Source of the DNA: Thalassospiraceae bacterium LMO-JJ14
GTDB taxonomy: Bacteria > Pseudomonadota > Alphaproteobacteria > Rhodospirillales > Casp-alpha2
NCBI GenBank assembly: GCA_021555105.2
Contig: CP134604.1
Location: forward strand, 1,550,001-1,614,000
Direction of reading: 5' to 3'
Length of the DNA: 64,000 nt
The stretch's first letter is position 1. Each line of letters starts with the position of its first letter. Below the pieces are notes generated by a model, which was not told where the DNA came from, searched no databases, and saw only the letters and a list, made by a program, of their open reading frames with translations. This document shows, one piece after another, positions 53,564 through 64,000 of the stretch. Both the position numbers and the translations under genes were made by a program.

Positions 53564-55126
53564 TTATTTGCGCGATGAGCGGGCCAGCATCATGGCCGGG
53601 ATCAGGGCGATGATGAAGGCCGCCGAGATGATCAGGAAGGTGTCCTGGAAACCGAAGGTGCGCGCCTGCGCATAGATGGTGCGGCTCAGGTAGTCGTAAG
53701 CGCCCCATTCCAGCGCCAGATTGCTCAGCCCGCCTTCGGCAAGCAGGCGCCGCACCTGTTCCAGCATCTCGCGGGTGAAATCGTTACCCGACGTCTGCGT
53801 TGCCGTCAGCCAGTCGGCGTGATGCGCGCTGCGGTATTCGATCAGTGCTGCTGTGATATTGACGCCGAAAGCGCCGCCGGTCTGGCGGATAAAGTTGTAC
53901 GCGCCGGCGGCGGCATTGAGTTTTTCCGCCGTGATCGAGCGCATGGCCGCGCCGCCCAGGTTGGGCATCACAAGCCCCAGCGCGGCACGGCTCATGACCG
54001 TCAGCCCGGCCATGGTCCAGAACGCCGTGTTGACGTCTGATGACGAGATCAGGAACGTCGCCGTGGCGAAGATAATGCAGCCAGCGGTTATTGGAATGTG
54101 CGGCGGCACGCTGTCGGCGATCCGGCCTGAAATCGGAATCAGGGTAAACAGGAACAAACCCGCAGGGACCAGAACCAACCCCGACTGGGTCGGCGTAAAG
54201 TGCTGGATCGTCTGCACGAAAACCGGGATCGCATAGTTGGTGGCAAAGTTGCCGGCGCCGAAGGCAAAACCGATGGCCATGGCGGCGGCGAACTTGGGAT
54301 CGAGGAACAGCGTCGGATCGAGAAGCGGCGATTTGGTCTTCAGTTGCGAATAAATAAACAGGGCAAAGGCCGTGACGCCGCCGATCGCGGTCATCATTGT
54401 CAGGTCCGATGTCCAGCCCCAGCGTTGCCCGTTACCGATCGCGCGCATCACCAGCACCAGAGAAACACACAACAAGATGAACCCCGGCCAGTTGAACGGC
54501 GGCAGGCGCCGTTCGAATTTTTTCGCCGGCATGAAAATCAGACCGCCGACAAAAGCGATCAGGACCAGGGGCAGCGGCATGATAAAGGCATGGCGCCATG
54601 TCAGGAAATCGATGGTCAGGCCGCCGACCAGCGGGCCGAAGCTGGGCGCCAGCGTGACGCCGAGCCCGTACATGCCGACGGCAAAGCCGCGCCGGTTCTT
54701 GGGAAACACGGCGACCATGGTCGCCAAAACAAGAGGCTGGATAATGCCTGCCGAAAAGCCCTGCATGATGCGGCCGATGATCAACACGTCCATGTTCGGG
54801 CTAAAGGCACAGACGAACGCACCGGCGACGAAAATGATCAGCGTCAACGAATAGGCGAGCCGCTGACCCAGCGCCCGCACGACCCAGGAATTGAGCAACT
54901 GGCTGGCGACCATTGTCGACAGGAATGCCGTTGCCGCCCACTGCGCGACGTCCTGACCGATACCATAGGCACCCATGATGCTGGGCACGGCGACATTGAC
55001 GATGGTCGCCGACAGGATCATCGAGATCGCACCCGTCAGGCCGCTCATCGTCACCAGCCAGCGATAGGCGGGGCCGTAGCGGTCGAATTGCCTCTGAATT
55101 GCCGGATCGTCGTAAGTCTCGGCCAA
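53564..55126 (-). CDS. emrB: DHA2-family multidrug MFS transporter (EmrB-type)
   Basis: A 520-residue protein with about 14 TM helices, the DHA2 topology. The motif around GRIMQGFSAGIIQPL (motif C/MFS signature) and GLGVTLAPSFGPLVGGL are seen. It exports hydrophobic drugs or toxins through the EmrA bridge. The start is a TTG at 55126, 8 bp after the emrA stop, with no good Shine-Dalgarno; translation is probably coupled to emrA. No TetR/MarR regulator is adjacent. Confidence 0.92.
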   Translation of the reverse strand: MAETYDDPAIQRQFDRYGPAYRWLVTMSGLTGAISMILSATIVNVAVPSIMGAYGIGQDVAQWAATAFLSTMVASQLLNSWVVRALGQRLAYSLTLIIFVAGAFVCAFSPNMDVLIIGRIMQGFSAGIIQPLVLATMVAVFPKNRRGFAVGMYGLGVTLAPSFGPLVGGLTIDFLTWRHAFIMPLPLVLIAFVGGLIFMPAKKFERRLPPFNWPGFILLCVSLVLVMRAIGNGQRWGWTSDLTMMTAIGGVTAFALFIYSQLKTKSPLLDPTLFLDPKFAAAMAIGFAFGAGNFATNYAIPVFVQTIQHFTPTQSGLVLVPAGLFLFTLIPISGRIADSVPPHIPITAGCIIFATATFLISSSDVNTAFWTMAGLTVMSRAALGLVMPNLGGAAMRSITAEKLNAAAGAYNFIRQTGGAFGVNITAALIEYRSAHHADWLTATQTSGNDFTREMLEQVRRLLAEGGLSNLALEWGAYDYLSRTIYAQARTFGFQDTFLIISAAFIIALIPAMMLARSSRK

Positions 55127-55134
55127 GTGCGGGG

Positions 55135-56298
55135 TTACTCTTGTATGGCGATCTTGACGACGACCATCATGCCCGGCCGCAAGCGCGGATCGGTATTGTT
55201 GATGGCGATACGGATCGGCAGGCGTTGCGTGATTTTGGTGAAGTTGCCGCTCGGGTTGGGCGTCGGCAGAAGGGCAAACTGGCTGGTGGCGGCCGAGCCG
55301 ATGTTCTGAACGGTGCCGTCAAACGCCTCATCGGGATAGGCATCGATGTGAATGTCGACTTTTTGGCCGACCTTCAGCTTGCGGACGACGGTTTCCTTGA
55401 CGTTGGCTTCGACCCAGATTTTTTCGGGATTATGCGTCAGCAGCAATCGCTGACCGGGGGTTACGTATTCCCCGGCGTCAACAAAGGTCTTGTCGACGAT
55501 GCCGTTAATCGGCGACTTGATGGTACGGTCGGAAATGTCGAGACGTTGACGCTGGATGCGGGCGCGGATTTCCGCTTCCTTCTGTTCCAGGACAAGAACC
55601 TCACCGGCCAGCACGTCAAGGCGGGCGCGATCGGCCTCAACCTCGGCAATGCGCGATTTCGCGGACTGCAGTTCGGCGACGGCAATCCGGTATTCGCGGT
55701 CTATCTGTTGGTGTTGTGCTTCGGCCTGATCGAGCTGACGCCGCGATGCGACCTTGTCGTCGAAGAGCTTTTTCGCACGGTTCAGTTCACGTTCGGCCAG
55801 TTCGCGTTGCGGGCGAAGCGACGAGACCACGACCTCGGCGGCGGAAACCCGCGCCCGCTCGGATTGCATGCGGCTCTCGATCTGACTTGCAATCAGGATC
55901 CGTTCGGCGGCAAGGCGCGTGCGTTCGGCATTGGCGGCGGCGGCCTGGGCTTCCAGTTCGATCAGGAAGATGCGGGACTCGCGATCGTCGACCTGTACCA
56001 GCACCGTGCTTTCTTCGACGGTTTCACCTTCGGCGGCGGGCATTTCCGTGATCCAGCCGGCGACCCGTGACGACACGGTGACAAGATCGGTTTGGATGCG
56101 GGCATCTTCTTCAAAGATATAGGTCAGACGCTTGTGGACTTCGGTAATGCCGATGTAGACGGCGCCGATCAAAACCAGGAAAGCGATGATGAACACCGGG
56201 CGGATTCGGCGCTTCGGCTTGGTGTCGCTCGGCGGTTTGGTTTCGAAGGCCTGACCGTCCGGCGCGACGCGGCCTTCTGCTTTGGTTTCATCCGGCAT
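55135..56298 (-). CDS. emrA: HlyD/EmrA-family membrane fusion protein
   Basis: A 387-residue membrane fusion protein: a TM helix near 33-53 (VFIIAFLVLIGAVYIG), a biotinyl-lipoyl-like half (VSSRVAGWITEMPAAEGETVE), a long coiled coil (about 100-210) and a second half with IKSPINGIVDKTFVDAGEYVTPGQ. It links EmrB to an outer-membrane channel. The start MPDETKAEGR at 56298 is chosen over earlier in-frame ATGs at 56319 and 56361; this is uncertain. It is divergent from the copper ATPase gene. Confidence 0.88.
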   Translation of the reverse strand: MPDETKAEGRVAPDGQAFETKPPSDTKPKRRIRPVFIIAFLVLIGAVYIGITEVHKRLTYIFEEDARIQTDLVTVSSRVAGWITEMPAAEGETVEESTVLVQVDDRESRIFLIELEAQAAAANAERTRLAAERILIASQIESRMQSERARVSAAEVVVSSLRPQRELAERELNRAKKLFDDKVASRRQLDQAEAQHQQIDREYRIAVAELQSAKSRIAEVEADRARLDVLAGEVLVLEQKEAEIRARIQRQRLDISDRTIKSPINGIVDKTFVDAGEYVTPGQRLLLTHNPEKIWVEANVKETVVRKLKVGQKVDIHIDAYPDEAFDGTVQNIGSAATSQFALLPTPNPSGNFTKITQRLPIRIAINNTDPRLRPGMMVVVKIAIQE

Positions 56299-56448
56299 GT
56301 TTCTATTCCCATGTGCCATGAAGCGGGTTTCTGATGGCCCGGCACGTCGACAAGTTTGCAACCATTGAATCCGTTTGGAAAGACCCTGCGCAACAGTACG
56401 GGCAGATTTTCTTTAGTTTCAGGGCGTTGCAAGATTGCGGGAAACTTC

Positions 56449-56479
56449 TTGATCTTCCAGTAACTGGAAGCTTTATGGT
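56449..56479 (+). promoter_or_regulatory. CueR-type copper-responsive promoter of copA
   Basis: TTGATC (-35, 56449-56454) and TATGGT (-10, 56474-56479) are separated by 19 bp, the elongated spacer typical of MerR-family promoters. The spacer carries the palindrome CTTCCAGT-A-ACTGGAAG (56454-56470), perfect over 8+1+8 bp. A CueR-like activator is encoded at the 3' end of this operon. Confidence 0.88.
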
Positions 56480-56509
56480 ATGATCCAATGACCAGACTGG
56501 AGGACTGCC

Positions 56510-58964
<2,455 letters not shown>

Positions 58965-58978
<14 letters not shown>

Positions 58979-59354
58979 TGCAGCGTTACGAAGCGGGCTG
59001 CCAGCGAAAACAATCCGCTATTACGATGATATCGGGCTTGTGGTACCGGATCGCCTGGGAAACGGTTACCGGGATTACGATATCAGCGCCGTGCAGAAAC
59101 TTGCCTTTCTGAAACGGGCACGCCAGCTCGGGTTTTCGATTGATGATTGCCGGCAGTTATTGTCGCTCTATGAGGACAAGGATCGTGCAAGTGCCGATGT
59201 CAAAGCACTGGCTGAAACGCATCTCGCCGAAATAGACAAACGTCTCGAGGAGCTTGAGCATCTGCGTGATACCCTGAAACACCTGATCCACGCTTGCCGG
59301 GGCGATGATCGCCCCGATTGTCCGATCCTTGCCGACTTGTCCGGCAGCGAATGA
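58965..59354 (+). CDS. cueR: CueR/HmrR-type copper efflux regulator
   Basis: A 129-residue MerR-family activator: winged helix starting MNVRDAALRSGLPAKTIRYYDDIGL, a dimerisation helix and the metal loop C111-R-G-D-D-R-P-D-C119 (C-X7-C), equivalent to Cys112/Cys120 of E. coli CueR, followed by P-I-L. A Ser at about position 76 matches the Ser77 that marks monovalent-metal sensors. The start at 58965 has TCCGGAG upstream and lies inside the end of copA, so the regulator is made as part of its own target operon. Confidence 0.94.
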
Positions 59355-59484
59355 TTTTGATGATTATTCTGTGAACTACGGAAAACCCTTATTTTCCGGA
59401 ACCCGGAGTTTGGGCATCCTTTTCGACTGACGCAGCGGGGGAAGCGCGTGAGCGCCAGATTCTGAAAAGGATGATCTTCTGATC

Positions 59485-60069
59485 ATGGCTACACCTTCGC
59501 TGACCAATTCGCCGGATGACAAGTCTGTGGCGCCGGGTTTTATGAAATCCCTCGCTGTCCGTGAGTTCTGGGTACATACATCCCAACTTGCTTTTGAAAA
59601 CGGCATGGCGAAGGTCATCGATTTCGACCTGATGAATATTCACCGGTTGGCGCCTTACATCATTCTGTGTGATGTCGATTATGAACGTTGCCGCCACAAG
59701 CTACGGTTCGTCGGCACGAAGGCCGTCGAGTTATTTGGCGGCGAAACGACCGGCCAATTCCTTGATGAAATCAATCTTGGCCCATATCGCTCGCAACAGT
59801 TAGCAGCCTTTAACATGGCCGTTGCATCGGGCTGCCCGCAGTGGACACAAAGCTGCGTTATCGCTGCTGAAAAAAACCGGGGCGAATTGGCAATGAAACG
59901 CCCAGGCCGTTCTGAAGATTCTTACGAAAGACTGATTGTGCCGCTTGCAGGTGCGGGTTCGACGATCATTCAACTGGCGGCAATTACGTATGCTTCTGAA
60001 ATTCCGTGCGACAGCAACACGTTCGAGCACCAAGAAATTTCAACTCAGCAGACCCGTTTCAGCGCTTAA
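59485..60069 (+). CDS. PAS-like domain protein
   Basis: A 194-residue cytosolic protein without TM helices. Residues about 25-170 show the alternation of a PAS-type sensor: FDLMNIHRLAPYIILCDVDYERCRHKLRFVGTKAVELFGGE, TGQFLDEINLG, then a late beta strand YERLIVPLAGAGSTIIQLAAI. This resembles PAS_5-type single-domain proteins common in Rhodospirillales, usually of unknown output. An AAGGATG Shine-Dalgarno precedes the ATG. The 3' end overlaps the Nudix gene convergently by 4 bp. Confidence 0.7.
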   Translation: MATPSLTNSPDDKSVAPGFMKSLAVREFWVHTSQLAFENGMAKVIDFDLMNIHRLAPYIILCDVDYERCRHKLRFVGTKAVELFGGETTGQFLDEINLGPYRSQQLAAFNMAVASGCPQWTQSCVIAAEKNRGELAMKRPGRSEDSYERLIVPLAGAGSTIIQLAAITYASEIPCDSNTFEHQEISTQQTRFSA

Positions 60070-60506
60070 ACTTCTTGCGCCACCAGCGTTGACAGCATAT
60101 CGCCGAAATCGTGCAGTAGGGTTCTCAACTCAGGCTCTTCAACGGCGTTTGCGGCGCTCTTGAAGTCCATCCATAGCCTGTCGCGTTGATCTTTCTCTGG
60201 CCAGTCGTCGGAAATCGAAGACACAACCATGGGATAGACCTTGACCCGGTAAGAATTGTCTTCGGGTTGATCGAGCTTGGTGTAGGAGTAAACCCCGATC
60301 TTGGTGGAGACCTCGCCCTTGATGCCGGCTTCCTCGTAAGCTTCCAGAAGGGCACATTCTTTCGCCGATTGGCCATCTTCGATTCGGCCTTTCGGCAAGA
60401 CCCAGCGACGTCGCCCGCGCGACGTGATCATCAGGACCTTGGGGGTCCCGGATTCGAAGCAGTAAGCAATTACCGCAGATTGTGGAATACCGTCCGTACG
60501 CGCCAT
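60066..60506 (-). CDS. Nudix hydrolase
   Basis: A 146-residue protein with a Nudix box PKGRIEDGQSAKECALLEAYEEAGI: the metal-binding EAYEEAG core is intact, while the first Glu of the consensus is Gln and the Arg of RE is Leu. RRRWVLPKGR is typical of diphosphoinositol- or dinucleotide-polyphosphate hydrolases (DIPP/ApaH-like). The start MARTDGIPQ at 60506 is chosen over a 20-codon upstream extension. Exact substrate unknown. Confidence 0.85.
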   Translation of the reverse strand: MARTDGIPQSAVIAYCFESGTPKVLMITSRGRRRWVLPKGRIEDGQSAKECALLEAYEEAGIKGEVSTKIGVYSYTKLDQPEDNSYRVKVYPMVVSSISDDWPEKDQRDRLWMDFKSAANAVEEPELRTLLHDFGDMLSTLVAQEV

Positions 60507-60606
60507 TGGATTTCCCCGTTTCCGTATCATAGCCGGAATTACCCGATACCAGCTACTTTTCCCCAAATAAGTCTGATCAAACTACGGTTACGGTCTTTTT
60601 ATTTGG

Positions 60607-60614
60607 TTAACCAT
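60607..60614. promoter_or_regulatory. TTAACCAT motif, CtrA half-site-like
   Basis: Exact TTAACCAT in the divergent gap between the Nudix and PiT genes, third of three intergenic copies in the window. Regulatory role is inferred only. Confidence 0.3.
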
Positions 60615-60714
60615 ATGACAATTTCATGACAATCCGCTTGCTGTGCCAATTGTATTCGAGCGACGTCAGCATCAGGCAACCTCAAACCGGACACGGCAAC
60701 AGAGCCAGCAGGGC

Positions 60715-62238
60715 ATGAATTTTTTCAGCGATAAACAGAAGCAGCCGCAAGATCTGAAACCGCAACCGCTCGACAAGGATTTGAAGCGGCTCAATCAACT
60801 TGAGCATGCGGCAAAGGAAGTCGGCGCCAGTGTCTACAGCATCGGAATGGGATTGCTGTTCCTCGTCGGGGTTTGGGGATTCACATTTATATATTCCGGG
60901 GGCGAAGCCAATGGTGTCTTGATCGCCGCCGCCGTCATCGGTGGGTATATGGCGCTGAACATCGGCGCCAACGATGTCGCCAACAATGTCGGCCCGGCAG
61001 TTGGCTCCAAGGCGCTGAGCATGGCCGGCGCGCTTGTGATTGCGGCGATCTTCGAGGCCGCCGGGGCGTTGATTGCAGGTGGCGAAGTTGTATCGACGAT
61101 TTCCAAGGGCATCATCTCAACCAAGTCGATCGACGATGTAGATATCTTTATCTGGGCGATGATGTCGGCGCTGCTGTCTGCTGCGCTGTGGGTTAATCTG
61201 GCGACGTTTCTGAGCGCGCCGGTATCGACGACCCATTCCATTGTCGGCGGTGTCATGGGGGCGGGTATTGCCGCGGCGGGTATCGGTGCCGTCAACTGGC
61301 CGGTAATGAGTGCGATTGCCGCGAGCTGGGTCATATCGCCTGTCATGGGCGGCGTGATTGCAGCGTTGTTCCTGATGTTCATCAAAAGCTCGATCCTGTT
61401 TCGTCAGGACAAGATAGCCGCGGCCCGCCGCTGGGTGCCGGTTCTGGTCGCGATCATGGCGTCGGTGTTTTCCGTGTATCTGATGATCAAGGGGCTGAAA
61501 CGTATCTGGAAACCGGACGTGACGATGATCATGCTGGTTGCAGCAGGCGTCGCCGCCGTTTCCTTTGTCTGGTCGCGCCGTGTTGTCGCCAGGGCGTCGG
61601 AAGGGATGGAAAACAAAAGGAAATCCGTGGCGAAGCTGTTCACGCTGCCGTTGATCTGTTCAGCGGCATTGTTGTCTTTCGCGCACGGTTCGAACGATGT
61701 CGCCAATGCGGTCGGACCGTTGGCGGCTATCGTAAGCGCCGTCGAGCTGGGAACGATCTCGGCCAAGGCGCCGTTACCGTTCTGGGTTCTGCTGATCGGT
61801 GCGATAGGGATTTCCATAGGGCTTGCACTGTTTGGACCGAAAATCATCAAGCTGGTCGGCGAGAAGATTACCAAGCTCAATCAGGTGCGCGCTTTCTGTG
61901 TCGCGCTTTCTGCGGCGATCACGGTGATTATTGCTTCGGGACTGGGCCTGCCGGTCAGTTCCACGCATATTGCCATCGGTGCTGTTTTCGGCGTTGGTTT
62001 CGTACGTGAAGCCATTGCCAACCGCGGTGGCGGGGGGGCCGGTGTTGGTGTCATCAGTCCTGATACACTGGCCGGCATAGACGAAGGCAAGCTGTTCAAA
62101 TCGTGGCGCAAATATCGCAAACGAAAGCTCGTCCGCCGTCAGCATATGCTGTCGATTGCCGCAGCATGGGTGATAACGGTGCCTGCATCTGCGCTGCTGG
62201 CTGCCGTGATTTACTGGCTGATCACGCATCTGATTTAA
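60715..62238 (+). CDS. pit: PiT-family inorganic phosphate transporter
   Basis: A 507-residue transporter with about 10-11 TM helices. The two inverted PiT signatures are clear: GANDVANNVGPAVGSKAL near residue 85 and HGSNDVANAVGPLAAI near 325, plus PVSTTHSIVGGVMG and PVSSTHIAIGAVFG. It imports phosphate, probably as a metal-phosphate complex with H+ or Na+. The start MNFFSDKQK at 60715 is chosen over a GTG 72 bp upstream. No PhoU-like partner is adjacent. Confidence 0.93.
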   Translation: MNFFSDKQKQPQDLKPQPLDKDLKRLNQLEHAAKEVGASVYSIGMGLLFLVGVWGFTFIYSGGEANGVLIAAAVIGGYMALNIGANDVANNVGPAVGSKALSMAGALVIAAIFEAAGALIAGGEVVSTISKGIISTKSIDDVDIFIWAMMSALLSAALWVNLATFLSAPVSTTHSIVGGVMGAGIAAAGIGAVNWPVMSAIAASWVISPVMGGVIAALFLMFIKSSILFRQDKIAAARRWVPVLVAIMASVFSVYLMIKGLKRIWKPDVTMIMLVAAGVAAVSFVWSRRVVARASEGMENKRKSVAKLFTLPLICSAALLSFAHGSNDVANAVGPLAAIVSAVELGTISAKAPLPFWVLLIGAIGISIGLALFGPKIIKLVGEKITKLNQVRAFCVALSAAITVIIASGLGLPVSSTHIAIGAVFGVGFVREAIANRGGGGAGVGVISPDTLAGIDEGKLFKSWRKYRKRKLVRRQHMLSIAAAWVITVPASALLAAVIYWLITHLI

Positions 62239-62304
62239 CGTCCGTTTTGATTTTAACTTGCCGTCCGGGGATGCATCGGCCAAGAACGGACGACGGATGG
62301 GCCG

Positions 62305-63834
62305 ATGCTTTTTAATTCATACACATTCCTGTTTGCGTTTTTACCGCTGACGCTGCTCGGTTTTGCCGTGTTGGCGAACATCGGCAATGCGCGCGCAGTG
62401 ATGCTTTGGCTGCTTGCCATGTCGCTGGTTTTCTATGCTTGGTGGAACCCGGTCTATCTGATTTTACTGATTGGGTCCGTCGTTGTTAATCACGGGCTCG
62501 GGCGGATACTGGCACAAGGCACGCGTGCCGGAGTGGCGAACAAGCCTGTTCTGATCGCCGGGATCGCACTCAATCTGGGTCTGATCGGCTGGTTCAAGTA
62601 TCTCGGCTTTTTTGCCGGGATCGCGGATGCCGTGTCCGGTGCCGGTTTCGGTCCCGTCGAGGTCGCGTTACCGCTGGCCATATCGTTTTTCACGTTTCAG
62701 CAGATCGCCTATCTGGTGGACTGTCACAAGGGCATTGCAGGTGAAGGCGATTTCTTCAAATACGCGTTGTTCGTGACGTTCTTTCCGCAGCTTATCGCAG
62801 GCCCGATTGTGCATCATTCGGAAGTCATGGGGCAGTATGAGCGGGCATTCTCGAAAAGCCTTTCAAGCCGCCATGCCGCAATCGGCCTGACGCTGATCGC
62901 CGCCGGTCTTTTCAAGAAAGTCGTGATCGCAGATCATCTGGCGCTATATGCATCTCCGGTGTTCGCCGATGCCGATGCAGGTATGAGCCTGGGATTTGCG
63001 CGGGCCTGGTCGGGGACGCTCGCTTATACCCTGCAGATCTATTTTGATTTCTCCGGCTACTCGGACATGGCGGTCGGACTGGCAAGGCTGTTCGGCGTGC
63101 GATTGCCGGTGAACTTCTTTTCTCCTTACAGAACCACCAGCATCATCGAATTTTGGCGCCGTTGGCACATGACGTTGAGCCGGTTTCTCAGGGATTACCT
63201 GTATGTGCCGCTGGGCGGCAGCCGCAAGGGGGCGCCCCGCCGGTATGTCAATCTGATGGTCACCATGTTGCTGGGCGGTCTGTGGCATGGGGCTGGATGG
63301 ACATTCGTGGTCTGGGGCGGCCTGCACGGGCTGTTTCTGATCATCAATCACGGTTGGCGGCATATAAGGAAGCGGTTCGGCTGGCAGGGGCAAGGCACGG
63401 CCTATCGGCTCGTCGCCTGGGCGGTGACGTTCTTTGCCGTGGCCCTGGCCTGGGTGTTTTTCCGTGCTGAAACCTTCGGCGGTGCGATGATAATGCTGCA
63501 TGGGATGGCCGGGCTGAACGATTTGTTGCCTGCGCTTGGCATCGTCGACGGCGCCGTGATCGCCGATCAGGATGTCAATTTCCAGACCGCGCGGCGGGCC
63601 TGGCGGTGGATTGCCGTGGCGCTTGTGATTGCTGTCGCGATGCCGAATATCTATCAGTTGATGCGCCGCTACCGTCCGGCGCTCGGTGTGCCGGATAAGC
63701 GCTTCAAGCTGCCGGGCGGGATCCGCCCTGAATGGCGATTGACCATGCCATGGGCATTCGGCAGTGCCGTTCTGGCGCTGGTTGCGTTCCTGATGCTGAC
63801 GCAAGTCAGTGAATTCCTTTATTTCCGGTTCTGA
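62305..63834 (+). CDS. MBOAT-family O-acyltransferase (AlgI-type)
   Basis: A 509-residue membrane-bound O-acyltransferase. The AlgI pattern MLFNSYTFLFAFLPLTL, WWNPVYLILL, a FFPQLIAGPIVHHSEV segment and SPYRTTSIIEFWRRWHMTLSRFLRDY leads to the catalytic His in GLWHGAGWTFVVWGGLHG. It transfers acetyl groups across the membrane for polysaccharide modification, usually with an AlgJ/AlgX/DltD-like partner. The next gene starts 3 bp after the stop. Confidence 0.93.
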   Translation: MLFNSYTFLFAFLPLTLLGFAVLANIGNARAVMLWLLAMSLVFYAWWNPVYLILLIGSVVVNHGLGRILAQGTRAGVANKPVLIAGIALNLGLIGWFKYLGFFAGIADAVSGAGFGPVEVALPLAISFFTFQQIAYLVDCHKGIAGEGDFFKYALFVTFFPQLIAGPIVHHSEVMGQYERAFSKSLSSRHAAIGLTLIAAGLFKKVVIADHLALYASPVFADADAGMSLGFARAWSGTLAYTLQIYFDFSGYSDMAVGLARLFGVRLPVNFFSPYRTTSIIEFWRRWHMTLSRFLRDYLYVPLGGSRKGAPRRYVNLMVTMLLGGLWHGAGWTFVVWGGLHGLFLIINHGWRHIRKRFGWQGQGTAYRLVAWAVTFFAVALAWVFFRAETFGGAMIMLHGMAGLNDLLPALGIVDGAVIADQDVNFQTARRAWRWIAVALVIAVAMPNIYQLMRRYRPALGVPDKRFKLPGGIRPEWRLTMPWAFGSAVLALVAFLMLTQVSEFLYFRF

Positions 63835-63837
63835 TCC

Positions 63838-64000
63838 ATGAAAACGCCAGCCCGCAAATACACCGGCATTTTTCTTGGCCTCGCCTTCGGACTGTATGTC
63901 CTGATAGGGGCGTTTAACTTCGTTGTCGATCCGTTTGGTCTGTTCCCGGGGCCAGAGATCGAAGGCTTCAATGCGATCAAGGCGGATGTCGACAAGCATG
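63838..64000 (+). CDS. Membrane-anchored partner of the MBOAT protein (3'-truncated)
   Basis: Only the first 54 residues are in the window. A short basic start and one TM helix (about 9-28) are followed by FNFVVDPFGLFPGPEIEGFNAIKADVDKH. The N-terminal anchor plus V-D-P-F/Y-G-x-F segment is seen in proteins encoded next to AlgI-type MBOAT genes. The start overlaps the preceding operon with a 3-bp gap. Likely a periplasmic acyltransfer partner; the catalytic part is outside. Confidence 0.55.
   Translation, partial: MKTPARKYTGIFLGLAFGLYVLIGAFNFVVDPFGLFPGPEIEGFNAIKADVDKH

Overview
The window is chromosomal DNA of roughly 60 % G+C from an alphaproteobacterium, most likely a Rhodospirillales-type organism. 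The lineage clues are a near-textbook DivK, the hisZ-purA pair, NnrU, DUF983, an Atm1-type exporter, a CueR/HmrR-type copper regulator and a palindromic repeat typical of the class. I saw no rRNA, tRNA, CRISPR array, prophage or complete insertion sequence. Genes are densely packed on both strands with many 4-bp ATGA overlaps.

Region by region. 1-3.3 kb: the tail of a CDP-alcohol phosphatidyltransferase-like protein, a cyclopropane fatty acid synthase and hemN, the last behind a perfect FNR-type box. 3.3-10.5 kb is a signalling block: a Cache-HAMP class III adenylate cyclase; a two-component system whose sensor carries a periplasmic histidine cluster, co-transcribed with a Spy-like periplasmic protein and divergent from a Met/His-rich EF-hand protein; and an unusual fusion of a MarR-like winged helix to a histidine kinase with a degenerate ATP site. 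10.5-15.4 kb: DUF983, DUF599, mnmA, a YnfA-like protein, a Crp/Fnr-family regulator and an OmpA-like lipoprotein. 15.4-17.7 kb: a PA2779/PA2778 pair (small secreted membrane protein plus C39-like cysteine peptidase lipoprotein) and a DUF559 nuclease whose stop codon lies inside a dispersed palindromic repeat. 17.8-26.7 kb: Atm1-type ABC transporter, CheY-like and Hpt-like proteins, dtd, nnrU, guaA, an Ala-rich secreted protein, a twin-CX3C cysteine-rich secreted protein, a split TPP-dependent decarboxylase and a membrane protein. 26.7-36.1 kb: thiC with a TPP riboswitch, a membrane protein paired with a tail-anchored pseudokinase, an enolase-superfamily enzyme, purA, hisZ and a secreted protein. 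36.2-43.4 kb: phosphonate-type ABC transporter phnDCE1E2, a HAD-like protein lacking the second motif-I Asp, a cytosolic gamma-glutamyltransferase-like enzyme and a membrane glycosyltransferase. 43.5-53.5 kb: a CRP-like regulator, a CRP-type site, a 31-codon membrane microprotein, divK, rpmG, an S41 protease, rnr, topA and dprA. 53.5-64 kb: EmrAB-type efflux pump, divergent copA-cueR under a CueR-type promoter, a PAS protein, a Nudix hydrolase, a PiT phosphate transporter, an AlgI-type MBOAT O-acyltransferase and the start of its downstream partner.

Functional links. The cyclase and the CRP-like protein, which keeps the CRP cAMP-pocket signature and the R-E-x3-R recognition residues, may form a cAMP circuit. 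hemN looks oxygen-controlled, but neither Crp-family protein here has the FNR-type recognition helix, so its regulator is presumably elsewhere. Least-described elements: the winged-helix/kinase fusion, the pseudokinase-membrane pair, the PA2779/PA2778 module, the DUF559-repeat association, the twin-CX3C protein and the microprotein.
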